Origin: Bacteroidota bacterium
GTDB taxonomy: Bacteria; Bacteroidota; Bacteroidia; Chitinophagales; Chitinophagaceae
DNA length: 64,000 bases
Assembly: GCA_016711825.1 (NCBI GenBank)
Contig: JADJSG010000010.1
Location: forward strand, 195,148-259,147
Reading direction: 5' to 3'
The position numbers and the translations under genes were made by a program. Shown here one piece after another: positions 41,757 through 51,792 of the stretch. The notes beneath the pieces are model-generated. The model saw only the letters and a program-made list of their open reading frames with translations, did no database searches and had not been told where the DNA came from. How positions within the stretch are numbered: position 1 is the stretch's first letter; every line of letters starts with the position of its first letter.

Positions 41757-42698
41757 AAGCCTTTAAAACACACTTTAAAACTACCTGTTAAATATACTGC
41801 TCTTATACCCAACTATAACGCAGGCAGGGTTTTAAACCCTGCCTGCGTTCATCATATACTAACCTACTTAGCCAATACCCTATTGCTAATAAAACGCTGC
41901 CAGCGTTCATTATATACTTCCCTACTAATCAAATACCCTATTGCTAGTAATACTCTGGCAGGGTTTAAAACCCTGCCAGAGTTCACTCACAATTCATCAT
42001 TGTGACACATAATAAGCAAACCATTGCGAGTGTAGATGTGATATATGGTGTAACCATGCAGGAAGCGGGTGTGAGTAAATTGGTACCTGTTGATTTTAGA
42101 AGTCTAAATTAGAAGCCTTTAAAACACACTTTAAAACTACCTGTTAAATATACTGCTCTTATACCCAACTATAACGCAGGCAGGGTTTGAAACCCTGCCT
42201 GCGTTCATCATTTACTAACCTACTTAGCTAATACCCTATTGCTAATAAAACGCTGCAAGCGTTCATTATAGGCTTCCCTACTAAACCAATACCCCATTGC
42301 TAGTAAAACGCTGGCAGGGTTTAAAACCCTGCCAGCGTACACTCACAATTTATCATTGTGACGCATAATAAGCAAACCATGGCGAGTGTAGATGTGATAT
42401 ATGGTGTAACGATGCAGGAAGCGGGTGTGAGTAAATTGGTACCTGTTGATTTTAGAAGTCTAAATTAGAAGCCTTTAAAACACACTTTAAAACTACCTGT
42501 TAATTATACTGCTCTTATACCCAACCATAACGCAGGCAGGGTTTAAAACCCTGCCTGCGTTCATTATATACTAACCTACTTAGTCAATGCCCTATTGCTA
42601 ATAAAACGCTGCCAGCGTTCATTATAGACTTCCCTACTAAACCAATAACCCATTGCTAGTAAAACGCTGGCAGGGTTTTAAACCCTGCCAGCGTTCAT
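41631..42698 (+). repeat. Three tandem copies of a 356-bp unit covering the smc 3' end and downstream palindromes
   Basis: Copies at 41631-41986, 41987-42342 and 42343-42698. Each begins with the last about 40 codons of smc (VTHNKQ, then VIYGVTMQEAGVSKL, ending PVDFRSLN and stop) and continues with noncoding sequence containing three palindromes. The offset is exactly 356 bases between the first two smc stops and between the second and third. Copies differ by a few substitutions but keep the truncated smc frame, so duplication is recent. Only copy 1 is attached to a full smc. Confidence 0.92.
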
Positions 42699-42769
42699 AA
42701 TTAATTCCCTACATCGCAGCGAATGCTAAAATAAAAGAAAGAGGACCAATGATTGCACTGTAGTTTTCT

Positions 42770-44308
42770 TTAAAACCAACCGCTTTTTCTACGGGTTGTT
42801 TTACCCCCTAACCCTAATACCCCTAGCAAAGTACGTGTGATAATGTTTGCAGCAGTGCGACCAACCTGTCTGGTAACTGAACTACTTAAAATGGTATCTA
42901 AAGTACTCTTTTCCTCTTTCTTGCTTGCAGGCTTTTCAGCTTCTTCTTCCGCATCCTGTTGCGCAGCAACAGCGAGTTTTTGGTTCAGCATTTCATAGGC
43001 GCTCACTTCATCGATTTCTTCGTTGTATTTTCGGGCTATTTTCGATTCTGCTACAATATGTGCAATTTCACTTTCGTTCAATACATCCATACGTGAAGCA
43101 GGAGGACAAAGCAAGGTATGTACCAAAGGTGTCGGTATGCCTTTTTCATTCAATAAGGTTATCAAAGCCTCCCCAATGCCGAGCTGTGTAATGATATCCT
43201 CTGTTTTATAATATTCAGTTTCGGGAAAATTTTCTGCTACTTTTTTGATATCCTGTCTATCTTTTGCAGTAAAAGCACGCAAGGCATGTTGCACTTTCAT
43301 CCCTAGCTGACCCAGTATAGATTGTGGTATATCATTTGGATTTTGGGTTATAAAAAATATGCCCACCCCTTTAGAGCGTATCAGTTTGATAATGGTTTCT
43401 AATTGTTGTAATAAGGCCGAAGTTGCATCCTGAAAAATAAGATGTGCTTCATCAAGAAACAACACTAAATTGGGTTTTTCTACATCACCCGCTTCAGGTA
43501 AAGTTGCATACAACTCAGCAAGCAATTGTAACATAAAAGTTGAAAACAACTTTGGACGATCTTGCAAATCAGCCACTCGCACAATAGAAACCATTCCCTT
43601 ACCGTCGTTATTATAACGCATCAAATCGTCAATCTCAAATGATTTCTCTCCAAAAAAGACATCCGCTTTTTGTTGTTGCAATTCAATAATTTTTCGCAAA
43701 ATGGTACCTGTCGATTGGGGGGAAATACTGCCATATTCAGCTTTGATTTCCTCTTTGCCTTCATTGTTTAAATATTGTAATACTTTAATCAAATCTTTCA
43801 AATCGAGCAAAGGCAATTGATGGTCGTCACAATATTTAAAAATCATCGAAACAATGCCCTCCTGGGTATCATTGAGTGTAAGTATTTTGGAAAGCAATAC
43901 AGGTCCAAATTCTGAAACGGTAGCTCGCATACGCGTGCCAGGTTCCTTACTGATTGATAAGAATTCGATGGGAGAACAATCAGCTTTATATTCGATGCCA
44001 ATATGTGCACAACGTTCTATAATACGGTCGTTGAGAGCACCCATCGCACCTATACCACTTAAATCGCCTTTGATGTCCATCATCATGACAGGCACTGAAG
44101 CATTGCTCAATCCTTCTGCAATCAGTTGCAAGGTCTTGGTTTTACCCGTACCGGTAGCACCCGCTATGAGGCCATGACGATTCATGGTTTTAAGGGGCAA
44201 ATACACTTTGGCTTCACTCTCTGGTTTGCCATCGAGCATAGCAGCTCCCATCAGGATGGTTTCACCTTTGAATGTATAAGCCTGTTGGATGGATTCTTGA
44301 AATGACAT
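42770..44308 (-). CDS. HerA/DUF853-family helicase-like ATPase
   Basis: A 512-residue P-loop ATPase with Walker A GATGTGKTKTLQLIAEG at about residues 50-66, MMMDIKGDLSGIG, Walker B LVLFLDEAHLIF, and the sensor-like ITQNPNDIPQSIL. It closely resembles the DUF853/YjgR group of HerA-type proteins. Substrate not established. It is divergent to a small coiled-coil gene, with 104 bases between. Confidence 0.88.
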   Translation of the reverse strand: MSFQESIQQAYTFKGETILMGAAMLDGKPESEAKVYLPLKTMNRHGLIAGATGTGKTKTLQLIAEGLSNASVPVMMMDIKGDLSGIGAMGALNDRIIERCAHIGIEYKADCSPIEFLSISKEPGTRMRATVSEFGPVLLSKILTLNDTQEGIVSMIFKYCDDHQLPLLDLKDLIKVLQYLNNEGKEEIKAEYGSISPQSTGTILRKIIELQQQKADVFFGEKSFEIDDLMRYNNDGKGMVSIVRVADLQDRPKLFSTFMLQLLAELYATLPEAGDVEKPNLVLFLDEAHLIFQDATSALLQQLETIIKLIRSKGVGIFFITQNPNDIPQSILGQLGMKVQHALRAFTAKDRQDIKKVAENFPETEYYKTEDIITQLGIGEALITLLNEKGIPTPLVHTLLCPPASRMDVLNESEIAHIVAESKIARKYNEEIDEVSAYEMLNQKLAVAAQQDAEEEAEKPASKKEEKSTLDTILSSSVTRQVGRTAANIITRTLLGVLGLGGKTTRRKSGWF

Positions 44309-44412
44309 GGTCTATTTTTTGGTGAAATTAAATATTTTATTGATTGTAAAAACTAGTTTTATTATTTTTACTCAATATATTTTTCATCCTTTTCAAACCC
44401 TACCGATTCATT

Positions 44413-44694
44413 ATGGAAACACTTGCATTACTAACCAGCATCGAAACAAAAATAAAAAAACTTCAATTGCGTAATGAACGACTGGAAAAAGATAATGAAG
44501 AATTAAAAAAAACAGTGTTTGAATACCTACAAAAACTGGAGCTTCAAAAAAAGAATGTGGATCAAACAAAGCACGAACTAATGGCATTACAATTAAGTAA
44601 AACCACCAATATGGATACGGCACATTTAAAAAAAGAGCTCGACCACTATATCTATATGATTGATAAATGTATTGCAAGTATTCATGTTAAATAA
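44413..44694 (+). CDS. Small coiled-coil protein
   Basis: 93 residues, almost wholly heptad-patterned (IKKLQLRNERLEKDNEELKK) and ending with the compact block HLKKELDHYIYMIDKCIASI. Similar small coiled-coil proteins occur in Bacteroidota next to zapA and might act in cell division, but zapA is not here, so this is only an inference. Confidence 0.65.
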   Translation: METLALLTSIETKIKKLQLRNERLEKDNEELKKTVFEYLQKLELQKKNVDQTKHELMALQLSKTTNMDTAHLKKELDHYIYMIDKCIASIHVK

Positions 44695-44753
44695 ATGACT
44701 GTCAAGAGGGTAATCGTGACTGCATTTATAAAAATGCAGTCAAATTAAAAGTG

Positions 44754-44761
44754 TATCTTTG
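44754..44761 (+). promoter_or_regulatory. Candidate -7 element of the PKD/T9SS gene
   Basis: TATCTTTG, a perfect TAnnTTTG match, 20 bases before the ATG at 44782. A hairpin ACTGCATTT/AAATGCAGT (about 44719-44740) precedes it. Confidence 0.45.
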
Positions 44762-44781
44762 GGTTTACAATTTCGAAATCC

Positions 44782-45735
44782 ATGAAAAAATTATTTATTT
44801 ATTTCAGTTTGCTGCTTATGGCAAGCAACAGCCTTGCTCAAGTGATTCTTATAGACACGGTAACGTATAACTTACCTACCGATAATATTCAACATGGATT
44901 TAAGGATTCCATTTATAATAATACCCCAAACACCATTTCCATCACATGGAATAAATCTTCTGACAATTTAGTGTCTGGAGTCACGGGTATTGGCATTGCA
45001 GATGACGGCACCGCTTTTGTTTATGACACTACATCTCATTTATTTACGATGCCATTTGGGTCAGTCGCGGGTTTATACATTTTCTTAAAAGCTGATACGA
45101 ATGCTGTCATTGGCACATCCTATGTGACACTTACCACACAATTTTACGGCAGTATGGTTTTTAAGATTAATACCGTTCCTGCGGCACCTCCACCTTCTTG
45201 CATTGCTGGTTTTTTTATGTATGAAGATACGTTTGCAGCCCCGCATACCTATATCGGTATCAATACCTGTTTCGGTAATCAACTAACGTACGACTGGTCA
45301 TGGGGCGACGGCACGCCTAATACTGCGGGTCCTTTTCCATCTCATACGTATAACGCTGCTGGCATTTACAATATTTGCGTAAGCATTAGTGATACCAACG
45401 GTTGTACTGATGTATACTGTAGTAATGAAAATATCAATAAAACCTTATCACCCTGGTACACTATCACTTTTGGCAACCCTAATCAAGTGGCTGACAATGC
45501 AACACCTAAAACATTTATTTACCCCAATCCTGTTCAGAACGAATTGTTTATAAAGGGAGAAAATGCAATGACTTACCATATCGAAATTTTTAGTTTAAAT
45601 GGCACTAAAGTGTTTAATTCTTCATTCAATGGAAATCAGTCAGTCAATATTTCCAGCCTTGCTAAGGGGATTTATGTTGCAAAAATAACAGATACAAAAG
45701 GCGACTTTCAGCATATCAAATTACTGAAGGAATAA
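44782..45735 (+). CDS. Secreted protein with PKD domain and T9SS sorting signal
   Basis: Protein of 317 residues: signal peptide (LLLMASNSLA-Q), an N-terminal beta-rich domain, a PKD-type domain with YDWSWGDGTPNTAG and HTYNAAGIYNICVSISD (about residues 170-205), and a C-terminal Por/T9SS domain (FIYPNPVQNELFIKGE, then LAKGIYVAKI). Surface-exposed; function unknown. Confidence 0.85.
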   Translation: MKKLFIYFSLLLMASNSLAQVILIDTVTYNLPTDNIQHGFKDSIYNNTPNTISITWNKSSDNLVSGVTGIGIADDGTAFVYDTTSHLFTMPFGSVAGLYIFLKADTNAVIGTSYVTLTTQFYGSMVFKINTVPAAPPPSCIAGFFMYEDTFAAPHTYIGINTCFGNQLTYDWSWGDGTPNTAGPFPSHTYNAAGIYNICVSISDTNGCTDVYCSNENINKTLSPWYTITFGNPNQVADNATPKTFIYPNPVQNELFIKGENAMTYHIEIFSLNGTKVFNSSFNGNQSVNISSLAKGIYVAKITDTKGDFQHIKLLKE

Positions 45736-45756
45736 AATTTTTATGACTTCGTTTAC

Positions 45757-46608
45757 TTAAAGATGAAATATACTAGCTGCTATCGCTTGTGCTTTTATCA
45801 ATGCTTCCTGATTGATCTGCATTGTAAAACCTTTTGTTTGAAGAAAGGCCAGTAACTGCTCAGTAGCCAAATTACCTACTAAATCATTTTGTGCCATTGG
45901 GCAACCACCGATACCACCGATGGCACTATCAAATCGAAAACATTGACTTTGCAAAGCGGCTTCAATTTTTTCGTTAGCGGTTTCCTTTGTTGAATGAAAA
46001 TGCGCCCCAAATTCAAGGTCGGGAAATGCCTCATTTAGATGCGAAAAAATAGTCTGGATATTTTCAGGATTTGAAACCCCAACGGTATCACTCATTGCAA
46101 AAATACCAATACCCAGTGCTTGTAATTGTTGCACCCATTTGATTGCGATCTCTGCATTGTAGGTTTCACCATAAGGATTGCCAAAACCCATAGAAATATA
46201 AATCACCAGCTGCTTTTTATGTTGCAGACATAATTTTTGTATATCAGCTACCCTACCCAACGACTCTGCAATACTGCTATTGGTATTGAGTTGCTGAAAG
46301 GTTTCGGAGATGGAAAAAGGAAAACCTAAATAGCTAATTTCATCATACTGCACAGCCTCTTCAGCCCCTCGTAGATTTGCAATAATCGCTAACAATTTAG
46401 TATCAGACATGCGAATGCCTTTAAGTACTTCTTTGGTATCGGCCAATTGAGGAATGGCTTTGGGAGAAACAAAAGAGCCAAAATCAAGGGTATCGAAACC
46501 CACTTCTAACAATTGATTGATATATTGAATTTTGGTTTGTGTTGGAATCATTTCAGACCAACCTTGCATAGCGTCTCGCGGACATTCTATAAGTTTTATT
46601 TGTTGCAT
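45757..46608 (-). CDS. Hydroxymethylglutaryl-CoA lyase
   Basis: Last step of leucine degradation, giving acetoacetate and acetyl-CoA. 283 residues, TIM-barrel type. IKLIECPRDAMQGW takes the place of the family V-E-V-G-P-R-D-G start, with the catalytic Arg in PRD, then FVSPKAIPQLADT, SDTVGVSNPENIQTIFSHL, FGAHFHSTKETANEKIEAAL and the G-Cys loop IGGIGGCPMA. The first residues deviate slightly from canonical, but the whole fits HMG-CoA lyase better than other barrel lyases. Convergent with the preceding gene, with 21 bases between. Confidence 0.85.
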   Translation of the reverse strand: MQQIKLIECPRDAMQGWSEMIPTQTKIQYINQLLEVGFDTLDFGSFVSPKAIPQLADTKEVLKGIRMSDTKLLAIIANLRGAEEAVQYDEISYLGFPFSISETFQQLNTNSSIAESLGRVADIQKLCLQHKKQLVIYISMGFGNPYGETYNAEIAIKWVQQLQALGIGIFAMSDTVGVSNPENIQTIFSHLNEAFPDLEFGAHFHSTKETANEKIEAALQSQCFRFDSAIGGIGGCPMAQNDLVGNLATEQLLAFLQTKGFTMQINQEALIKAQAIAASIFHL

Positions 46609-46715
46609 AAGGCAAAGATAAGGAATAGATTATTGTGGAAAGCCTCCTGGACCTTGCGGAAAACAATTTATTAAAAAGGTATTTTGAAACTTACTTTTTG
46701 CACAAACCATATATG

Positions 46716-48359
46716 TTAATTTGATGCTTTACTCAGTATCAATTTCCTTAAATAGGCATGATTATTCATGTGTACTTTAATCAAATAAATACCATCGTTT
46801 AATAAACTTAGATCAAGCAAGTGTCCATCCTTTTTTCCGAAACCACTCTGTACAAGTCTTCCTGAAAAGTCAATGATTCGGTATTCAAAATCTTGTGCTA
46901 CCCAAATAGTACATGAGCTGTTGGCTGGGTTAGGATACACGATAATGGGATCCTCTTCATCGATACTTTCAAGACCGGTACCTGCAGGATTTATATGTTG
47001 TGCATAAATATCAGCCCCTGCACGATAATCCATCCAAGTAACAATAGCACCTCCACTATTATCTGAAACCATTCTTGGGAAAAACTGATCATCTGTTGCA
47101 GTACTGACTGTTGTGCCTTCTGAGGTATATAAGGGTGTGCCGGAAGCAGTCACCCTTTGTATTTTGATATCATTATTATCATCGTCCCATGCTACTATAG
47201 CACCACCTGCCCCATCAGGTATCATTTCTAAATATTCCTGAAAACTTAGTTTACCACTGATCAATATCCCGTTGTATGCCCACTGTTTTGTACCTGCTGC
47301 GTTGACCCTCTGGGCATACACCTTATAGTCAGTATTGTTTCGATAATCTGTCCAGGCAATGATGGCCCCACCATTATTATCACTTACGATATTCGGATAA
47401 GTTTGTACTTGAAAAGCGGTGCAGATGGTATCACCATTAGGGGTCCATTGGGTGACGCCTGCACTATTGACCAATTGAGCATAAATATTCAGATCGGCCC
47501 TTTTATCTTGCCAGGTAATAAAGGCGCCCCCATTGCCGTCGGTACAAAGATGAGGAAATTGTTGATTCCCGCTTAAATTACAAATCACCTTACCGTTATT
47601 TCCCCATTGGGTGACGCCAGCAGCATTTACTCGTTGCGCATAGATGTCTGAGTTACCATACCCCTGACGATCATCCTGCCAGGTAAAGATAGCTCCACCA
47701 TTTCCATCTGCAATAAGGTCGTAATTTAACTGTACATCTGGTGCATTACATATCAGCACACCAGCAGCATTCCATTGTGTGTTTCCGTTTGAATCAATGC
47801 GTTGGGCATACAAATCGTTCGTTTGATTACCTGCCTGCATTTCTTTCCATAAAATAAAGGCGCCACCATACCCATCCTCCACTAACTCAGGAAGATATTG
47901 ATATTCAATTGTAGAACAAATTGCCTTGCCATTTTGTGTCCATTTTACTATTCCATTTTTATCAATACGTTGCGCATATATATCCTGGGTGCCTGGGGTT
48001 CTGCTATCGTACCAGCAAATTATAGCACCTCCTTTACCGTCAGAACAAATGACCGGATAAATTTGCATTTCAGATTGAATACAAATTGGAACACCGTTTG
48101 TGGTCCATTGCACATTGCCATTTGCTGAAATTCTTTGCGCATATATATCCGTTATATTACCCTGAATCCTGTTGTCGTACCAGGTAATGATAGCTCCACC
48201 TAGTCCATCTGTGGTCACTCTTGGATCTTGCTGATAATCGGTTGCTGTACAAATTGGATTATTGATACTCAAATCGGTCGCCCATTGGCCTTGCATAGAA
48301 GGGGCATAGAAAGTGCACAAAGCAAGAATAAAAATAAATAACTTCAGAAATTTCATCAT
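46716..48359 (-). CDS. Secreted T9SS protein with eight WD-like repeats of about 52 residues
   Basis: 547 residues. A signal peptide (FIFILALCTFYAPSMQG-Q) is followed by eight tandem repeats of the form D-G-x-GGAI-x-x-W-x-D-x-R, then D-I-YAQR, then W-x-x-x-G-x-x-I. This is typical of beta-propeller-type repeats. The final domain is a Por/T9SS sorting domain (IIVYPNPANSSCTIWV, ending LNDGIYLIKVHM). Surface protein, ligand unknown. Confidence 0.85.
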   Translation of the reverse strand: MMKFLKLFIFILALCTFYAPSMQGQWATDLSINNPICTATDYQQDPRVTTDGLGGAIITWYDNRIQGNITDIYAQRISANGNVQWTTNGVPICIQSEMQIYPVICSDGKGGAIICWYDSRTPGTQDIYAQRIDKNGIVKWTQNGKAICSTIEYQYLPELVEDGYGGAFILWKEMQAGNQTNDLYAQRIDSNGNTQWNAAGVLICNAPDVQLNYDLIADGNGGAIFTWQDDRQGYGNSDIYAQRVNAAGVTQWGNNGKVICNLSGNQQFPHLCTDGNGGAFITWQDKRADLNIYAQLVNSAGVTQWTPNGDTICTAFQVQTYPNIVSDNNGGAIIAWTDYRNNTDYKVYAQRVNAAGTKQWAYNGILISGKLSFQEYLEMIPDGAGGAIVAWDDDNNDIKIQRVTASGTPLYTSEGTTVSTATDDQFFPRMVSDNSGGAIVTWMDYRAGADIYAQHINPAGTGLESIDEEDPIIVYPNPANSSCTIWVAQDFEYRIIDFSGRLVQSGFGKKDGHLLDLSLLNDGIYLIKVHMNNHAYLRKLILSKASN

Positions 48360-48499
48360 TTTTCAAAAATAGGGTAATAATTCATAAGGGGAAAACATTT
48401 TCTCTATGAGATTTTAGTGACTAAATGAATGAATATCTGTGCAATGATATGAATGAATATTCCTAAAATAATCCCTTAGGTGATCACCATGAAAATATG

Positions 48500-49483
48500 C
48501 TAACAAAAATAAAAAGTGTTCCAATGATTCGCTAAACATAATTCCTTAATGCATATTTGTTCATCGGTATTGGCTACACTTACGACGATTTGTTTGTTGT
48601 TGATTTCGTTTAACATTTTTTCAGATTGTAAGTACACCCCATAAATCTGATGACCTATTTTGTTGCTATTGTTACAAATCCAGTCAAATGGAATATTGTG
48701 CGAAACAAGGTATTGCGCTATGAATTTCCCTCTTTTACCTGCCCCCCAAAGCACCAATCTTTTGGACGGATCAAAATCAATCTTTAAAAAATGATGGCAT
48801 TTCAAAGTAAGTAACGCTTCTCCCTGATAATGAGCTACCTGCCTTGTGGTACGATGAGGATAATCGCGCCAGTGAAATAAAATCTCCTTACAAGCAATCG
48901 GTTTTAATTGTTGCTGATACATCCTGAAACATAAATCGTAATCTTCGGGATACATCACAGTATCGAAGGCACCAGCCCGATCAAAGTCTTCACGATGAAG
49001 CATCCAGCAAGGTGAGGGAATCACACATTCCTTATACACTTCATCAAAACAATTGCCTTCGCTAATCAGCGTATTCATCCATCGTTCATAATTCTGAAAA
49101 CCTTCGCCAATACCTGTTGCACAAAAATATTTCACCTGCCCCAAAGCCAAATAGCCACTTCCATATTCTTTTAGTTGGTTAAGCATATGCTCATATTTAT
49201 GCAGTTCATTGATGTCGTCAGAATCCATACGTGTAATATAATTTCCTTTTGATTGTTGGTATCCAGTTTGCAAAGCAGCAGTGACCCCTTTACCATTGTT
49301 CTTCAATACCTGTATACGTTTGTCATGCTGAGCATACGACATTAATATTTCATGACTACGATCTGTTGAATGATCATCGATTGCCATTAACTCCCAATTC
49401 GACAGGGTTTGATTTACAATAGAATCAAGACAGTCTTGCAGAAAGGCTTCCGTGTTTTTGACAGGCATGATGATACTAAGCAT
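48500..49483 (-). CDS. Family 2 glycosyltransferase with a C-terminal Rossmann-like domain
   Basis: 327 residues. GT2 core: LSIIMPVKNTEAFLQDCLDS, NWELMAIDDHSTDRS and the acidic TRMDSDD at about residues 92-98, then MYPEDYDLCFRMY and HWRDYP. A C-terminal unit of about 80 residues has VLWGAGKRGKFIAQYL, a nucleotide-binding-like GxGxxG. Probably makes a surface polysaccharide or protein glycan. Acceptor unknown. Confidence 0.85.
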   Translation of the reverse strand: MLSIIMPVKNTEAFLQDCLDSIVNQTLSNWELMAIDDHSTDRSHEILMSYAQHDKRIQVLKNNGKGVTAALQTGYQQSKGNYITRMDSDDINELHKYEHMLNQLKEYGSGYLALGQVKYFCATGIGEGFQNYERWMNTLISEGNCFDEVYKECVIPSPCWMLHREDFDRAGAFDTVMYPEDYDLCFRMYQQQLKPIACKEILFHWRDYPHRTTRQVAHYQGEALLTLKCHHFLKIDFDPSKRLVLWGAGKRGKFIAQYLVSHNIPFDWICNNSNKIGHQIYGVYLQSEKMLNEINNKQIVVSVANTDEQICIKELCLANHWNTFYFC

Positions 49484-49655
49484 GTGGTAGGGTTCAGATT
49501 ATTTTTAAATTATTGATTTACGATATTTAATTATTGAAAAAGTTTGTAAATCAAAATTCGGGTTAAAAATACAGAGAGATTGATGGATTGTTTGATTTCA
49601 TTTTTTATACCGATTTTAAGTAGTCAACTTAATAAATGTATTTGGCATCATATGT

Positions 49656-51572
49656 TTAATGATTATCGTAAATAATGACCTCAACACCAGAAGGTAATAT
49701 GGGCAACCATTCGATATGCAAATTACTTTCTTCCGCACGGCGTTTCATATTTTCCATGCCATTCCCCTTTTGGGGTTCATGCTGAAATCCTATGCCATTA
49801 TCTTTGAGACTTATGTGCAGATGTTCATTACTTGCAAAACGAATATGTATTGCTGTACAGCCGCTATGTTTCAAAGCGTTATTAAGGCATTCTTTCAAAA
49901 TCAAAAAAATGTTTAATGCTTTATAGGGTGTAAATTCAATATTATTTGTAATATTTTCATCGTAATAATAGTTGATATGCGGATAGTTTTGCATCATACG
50001 TTGTGCCCATGCTTTAAAACGGTCGGCTAATGTAGTGGCATGCAATTGTTCATTTTTTAATACCCAGATCGAATCGCTTAACTGGGTCACGATAGCCTTT
50101 GCATTCTCTTCAAGTTGTGAAATAACAGGCTCATTGTCATCAGTCCGACTTTCTTTCAGGTTACTGACATTGGCTGCGATGGCAGCTGCGTATGACCCGA
50201 GATTGTCATGGAGATCGGCGGCGATTCGCTTGCGTTCTTTTTCTTTTGCATGGTTTACGGCTTGCAGGGTGTATTCCTTTTCTTCACTGAGTGCATCTTC
50301 CATTTTTTTAACTTTGGTAAAATGATATTCTCTGTATTTCAGCCAAATAAAAATAAAAATGATTATCAATGCCACAGCAGTGCCGAAATAAAAATATTTA
50401 TTTTTTATAATGATATTTTCTTGTTGGTTAATGATGTATTCCTTTTTCTGTAATTGATATTTAACTTCTATTTCTGCAATGGCATCTTCAGAATTGGTTT
50501 TATATAAGGAATCTTTTAAACCAATCACTTCATATAAAGTATTTGCATACTCATTTAATTTATTTGCTTTTTTATAATTTTCGGCTAAGACTATTTTTAA
50601 AAAAATAAGTTTAGATAAATAGTTTCCTTTTTCGGCTATCGCAATTCCTTTTTGGGCAATGGCAATCCCCTTTTCTGATTGATTGATGGAGGCATAAAAG
50701 GAAGATAGCTGTGCCATATCTGAAATCGTATAAAACAAATCCCCTATTTGCTCTCTCAGTTTTAAAGCTACTTCCAAATCATTTTCAGCAGCTTTATCTT
50801 TTCCATCAGACATAAAAATACCTGCCCGAATATTTAAACCATTCGATTCATAGAACAAATTTTCTGTGATTCTACTAAAGCGAATACCCATATTGACAAA
50901 ATGCAAAGCCGAGTCGATATTATTTTGGCTATTGTAACAAGCCCCTAAATTATTGTAAATAGCCGCTGATGCAAAAAGAAGAGATGAATCCTGGGTAAAG
51001 GATATCCCTTTTCTTAGCCAGGTAATCGCTTCATTATACTTTTCTAATTCCATATTTGCCCAACCCATTAACGTATATCCTTTAAGAATGGTTGCATAGT
51101 CTTTGCTTTTTTCTGCAAGATGGAGCAATTTAAGAATTTCATGGATTGCTTCTTTAAACTGATTATTTCTGATTAAAGCAGTTGATCGAATAGCTATCAA
51201 ATCAAGATTTAGTTGTTGATAATTTTGTTCTTCGGGTAATATACTCAATATACTATCTGCATATAACAATGACTCTTTGGGCTTTCCTGATTTGAATAAA
51301 TAAATACAATACAAACTTGTAAATTTTAAATATTCAGGTGAATTATATTTTGATACTTTTTTACCCCATTGTAAATACTTATTTAAACTATCCGCACCAA
51401 GTGAATGATGCTGATTACCCATAGCCAGCAATGTTTGACGTAGCTCGAAATCAGTTTTCGCATCATACAATTTTACTCGAATTGATTCTATGGTTTTTGT
51501 TTGAGCAAAACCAATCACACCATTGAATACCAAAAAAAGTATCGTAAATATTTTGCAGCATGTTCCAAGCAT
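49656..51572 (-). CDS. TPR-containing sensor histidine kinase (HisKA_3/HATPase_c)
   Basis: 638 residues: a signal peptide, a periplasmic or external block of tetratricopeptide-like repeats (about residues 50-370, for example AIYNNLGACYNSQNNIDSAL), one membrane helix (FYFGTAVALIIIFIFIWL at about 390), a dimerisation box with the phosphoacceptor His in RIAADLHDNLGSYAAAI, and an ATPase domain with NALKHS and DNGIGF. HisKA_3 kinases usually pair with a LuxR-type response regulator; none lies next to it. Confidence 0.88.
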   Translation of the reverse strand: MLGTCCKIFTILFLVFNGVIGFAQTKTIESIRVKLYDAKTDFELRQTLLAMGNQHHSLGADSLNKYLQWGKKVSKYNSPEYLKFTSLYCIYLFKSGKPKESLLYADSILSILPEEQNYQQLNLDLIAIRSTALIRNNQFKEAIHEILKLLHLAEKSKDYATILKGYTLMGWANMELEKYNEAITWLRKGISFTQDSSLLFASAAIYNNLGACYNSQNNIDSALHFVNMGIRFSRITENLFYESNGLNIRAGIFMSDGKDKAAENDLEVALKLREQIGDLFYTISDMAQLSSFYASINQSEKGIAIAQKGIAIAEKGNYLSKLIFLKIVLAENYKKANKLNEYANTLYEVIGLKDSLYKTNSEDAIAEIEVKYQLQKKEYIINQQENIIIKNKYFYFGTAVALIIIFIFIWLKYREYHFTKVKKMEDALSEEKEYTLQAVNHAKEKERKRIAADLHDNLGSYAAAIAANVSNLKESRTDDNEPVISQLEENAKAIVTQLSDSIWVLKNEQLHATTLADRFKAWAQRMMQNYPHINYYYDENITNNIEFTPYKALNIFLILKECLNNALKHSGCTAIHIRFASNEHLHISLKDNGIGFQHEPQKGNGMENMKRRAEESNLHIEWLPILPSGVEVIIYDNH

Positions 51573-51792
51573 GTAAAAAAGTAATCTTATAAAAAGTAAA
51601 TATATTTATTATGATTTAGATAAAATAATTAAGTCGCTGTAAATATGAATTGATTTTTTTTAATATGATTTTATCTCCCATACTACAAATTAAGTATTGA
51701 TGGCTTAGTTGAATAGATTGACTTTTGTTCTTGTTAAAGTATTGAAATATTTATTAGTCATTTTAATCAACCCTGAAAAAAATAATCAAGCC

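Noticed and set aside
41757..42698. CRISPR-like array after smc
   Set aside because: The repeats are 356-bp tandem duplications with inner palindromes and no short repeat-spacer pattern; no cas genes nearby.
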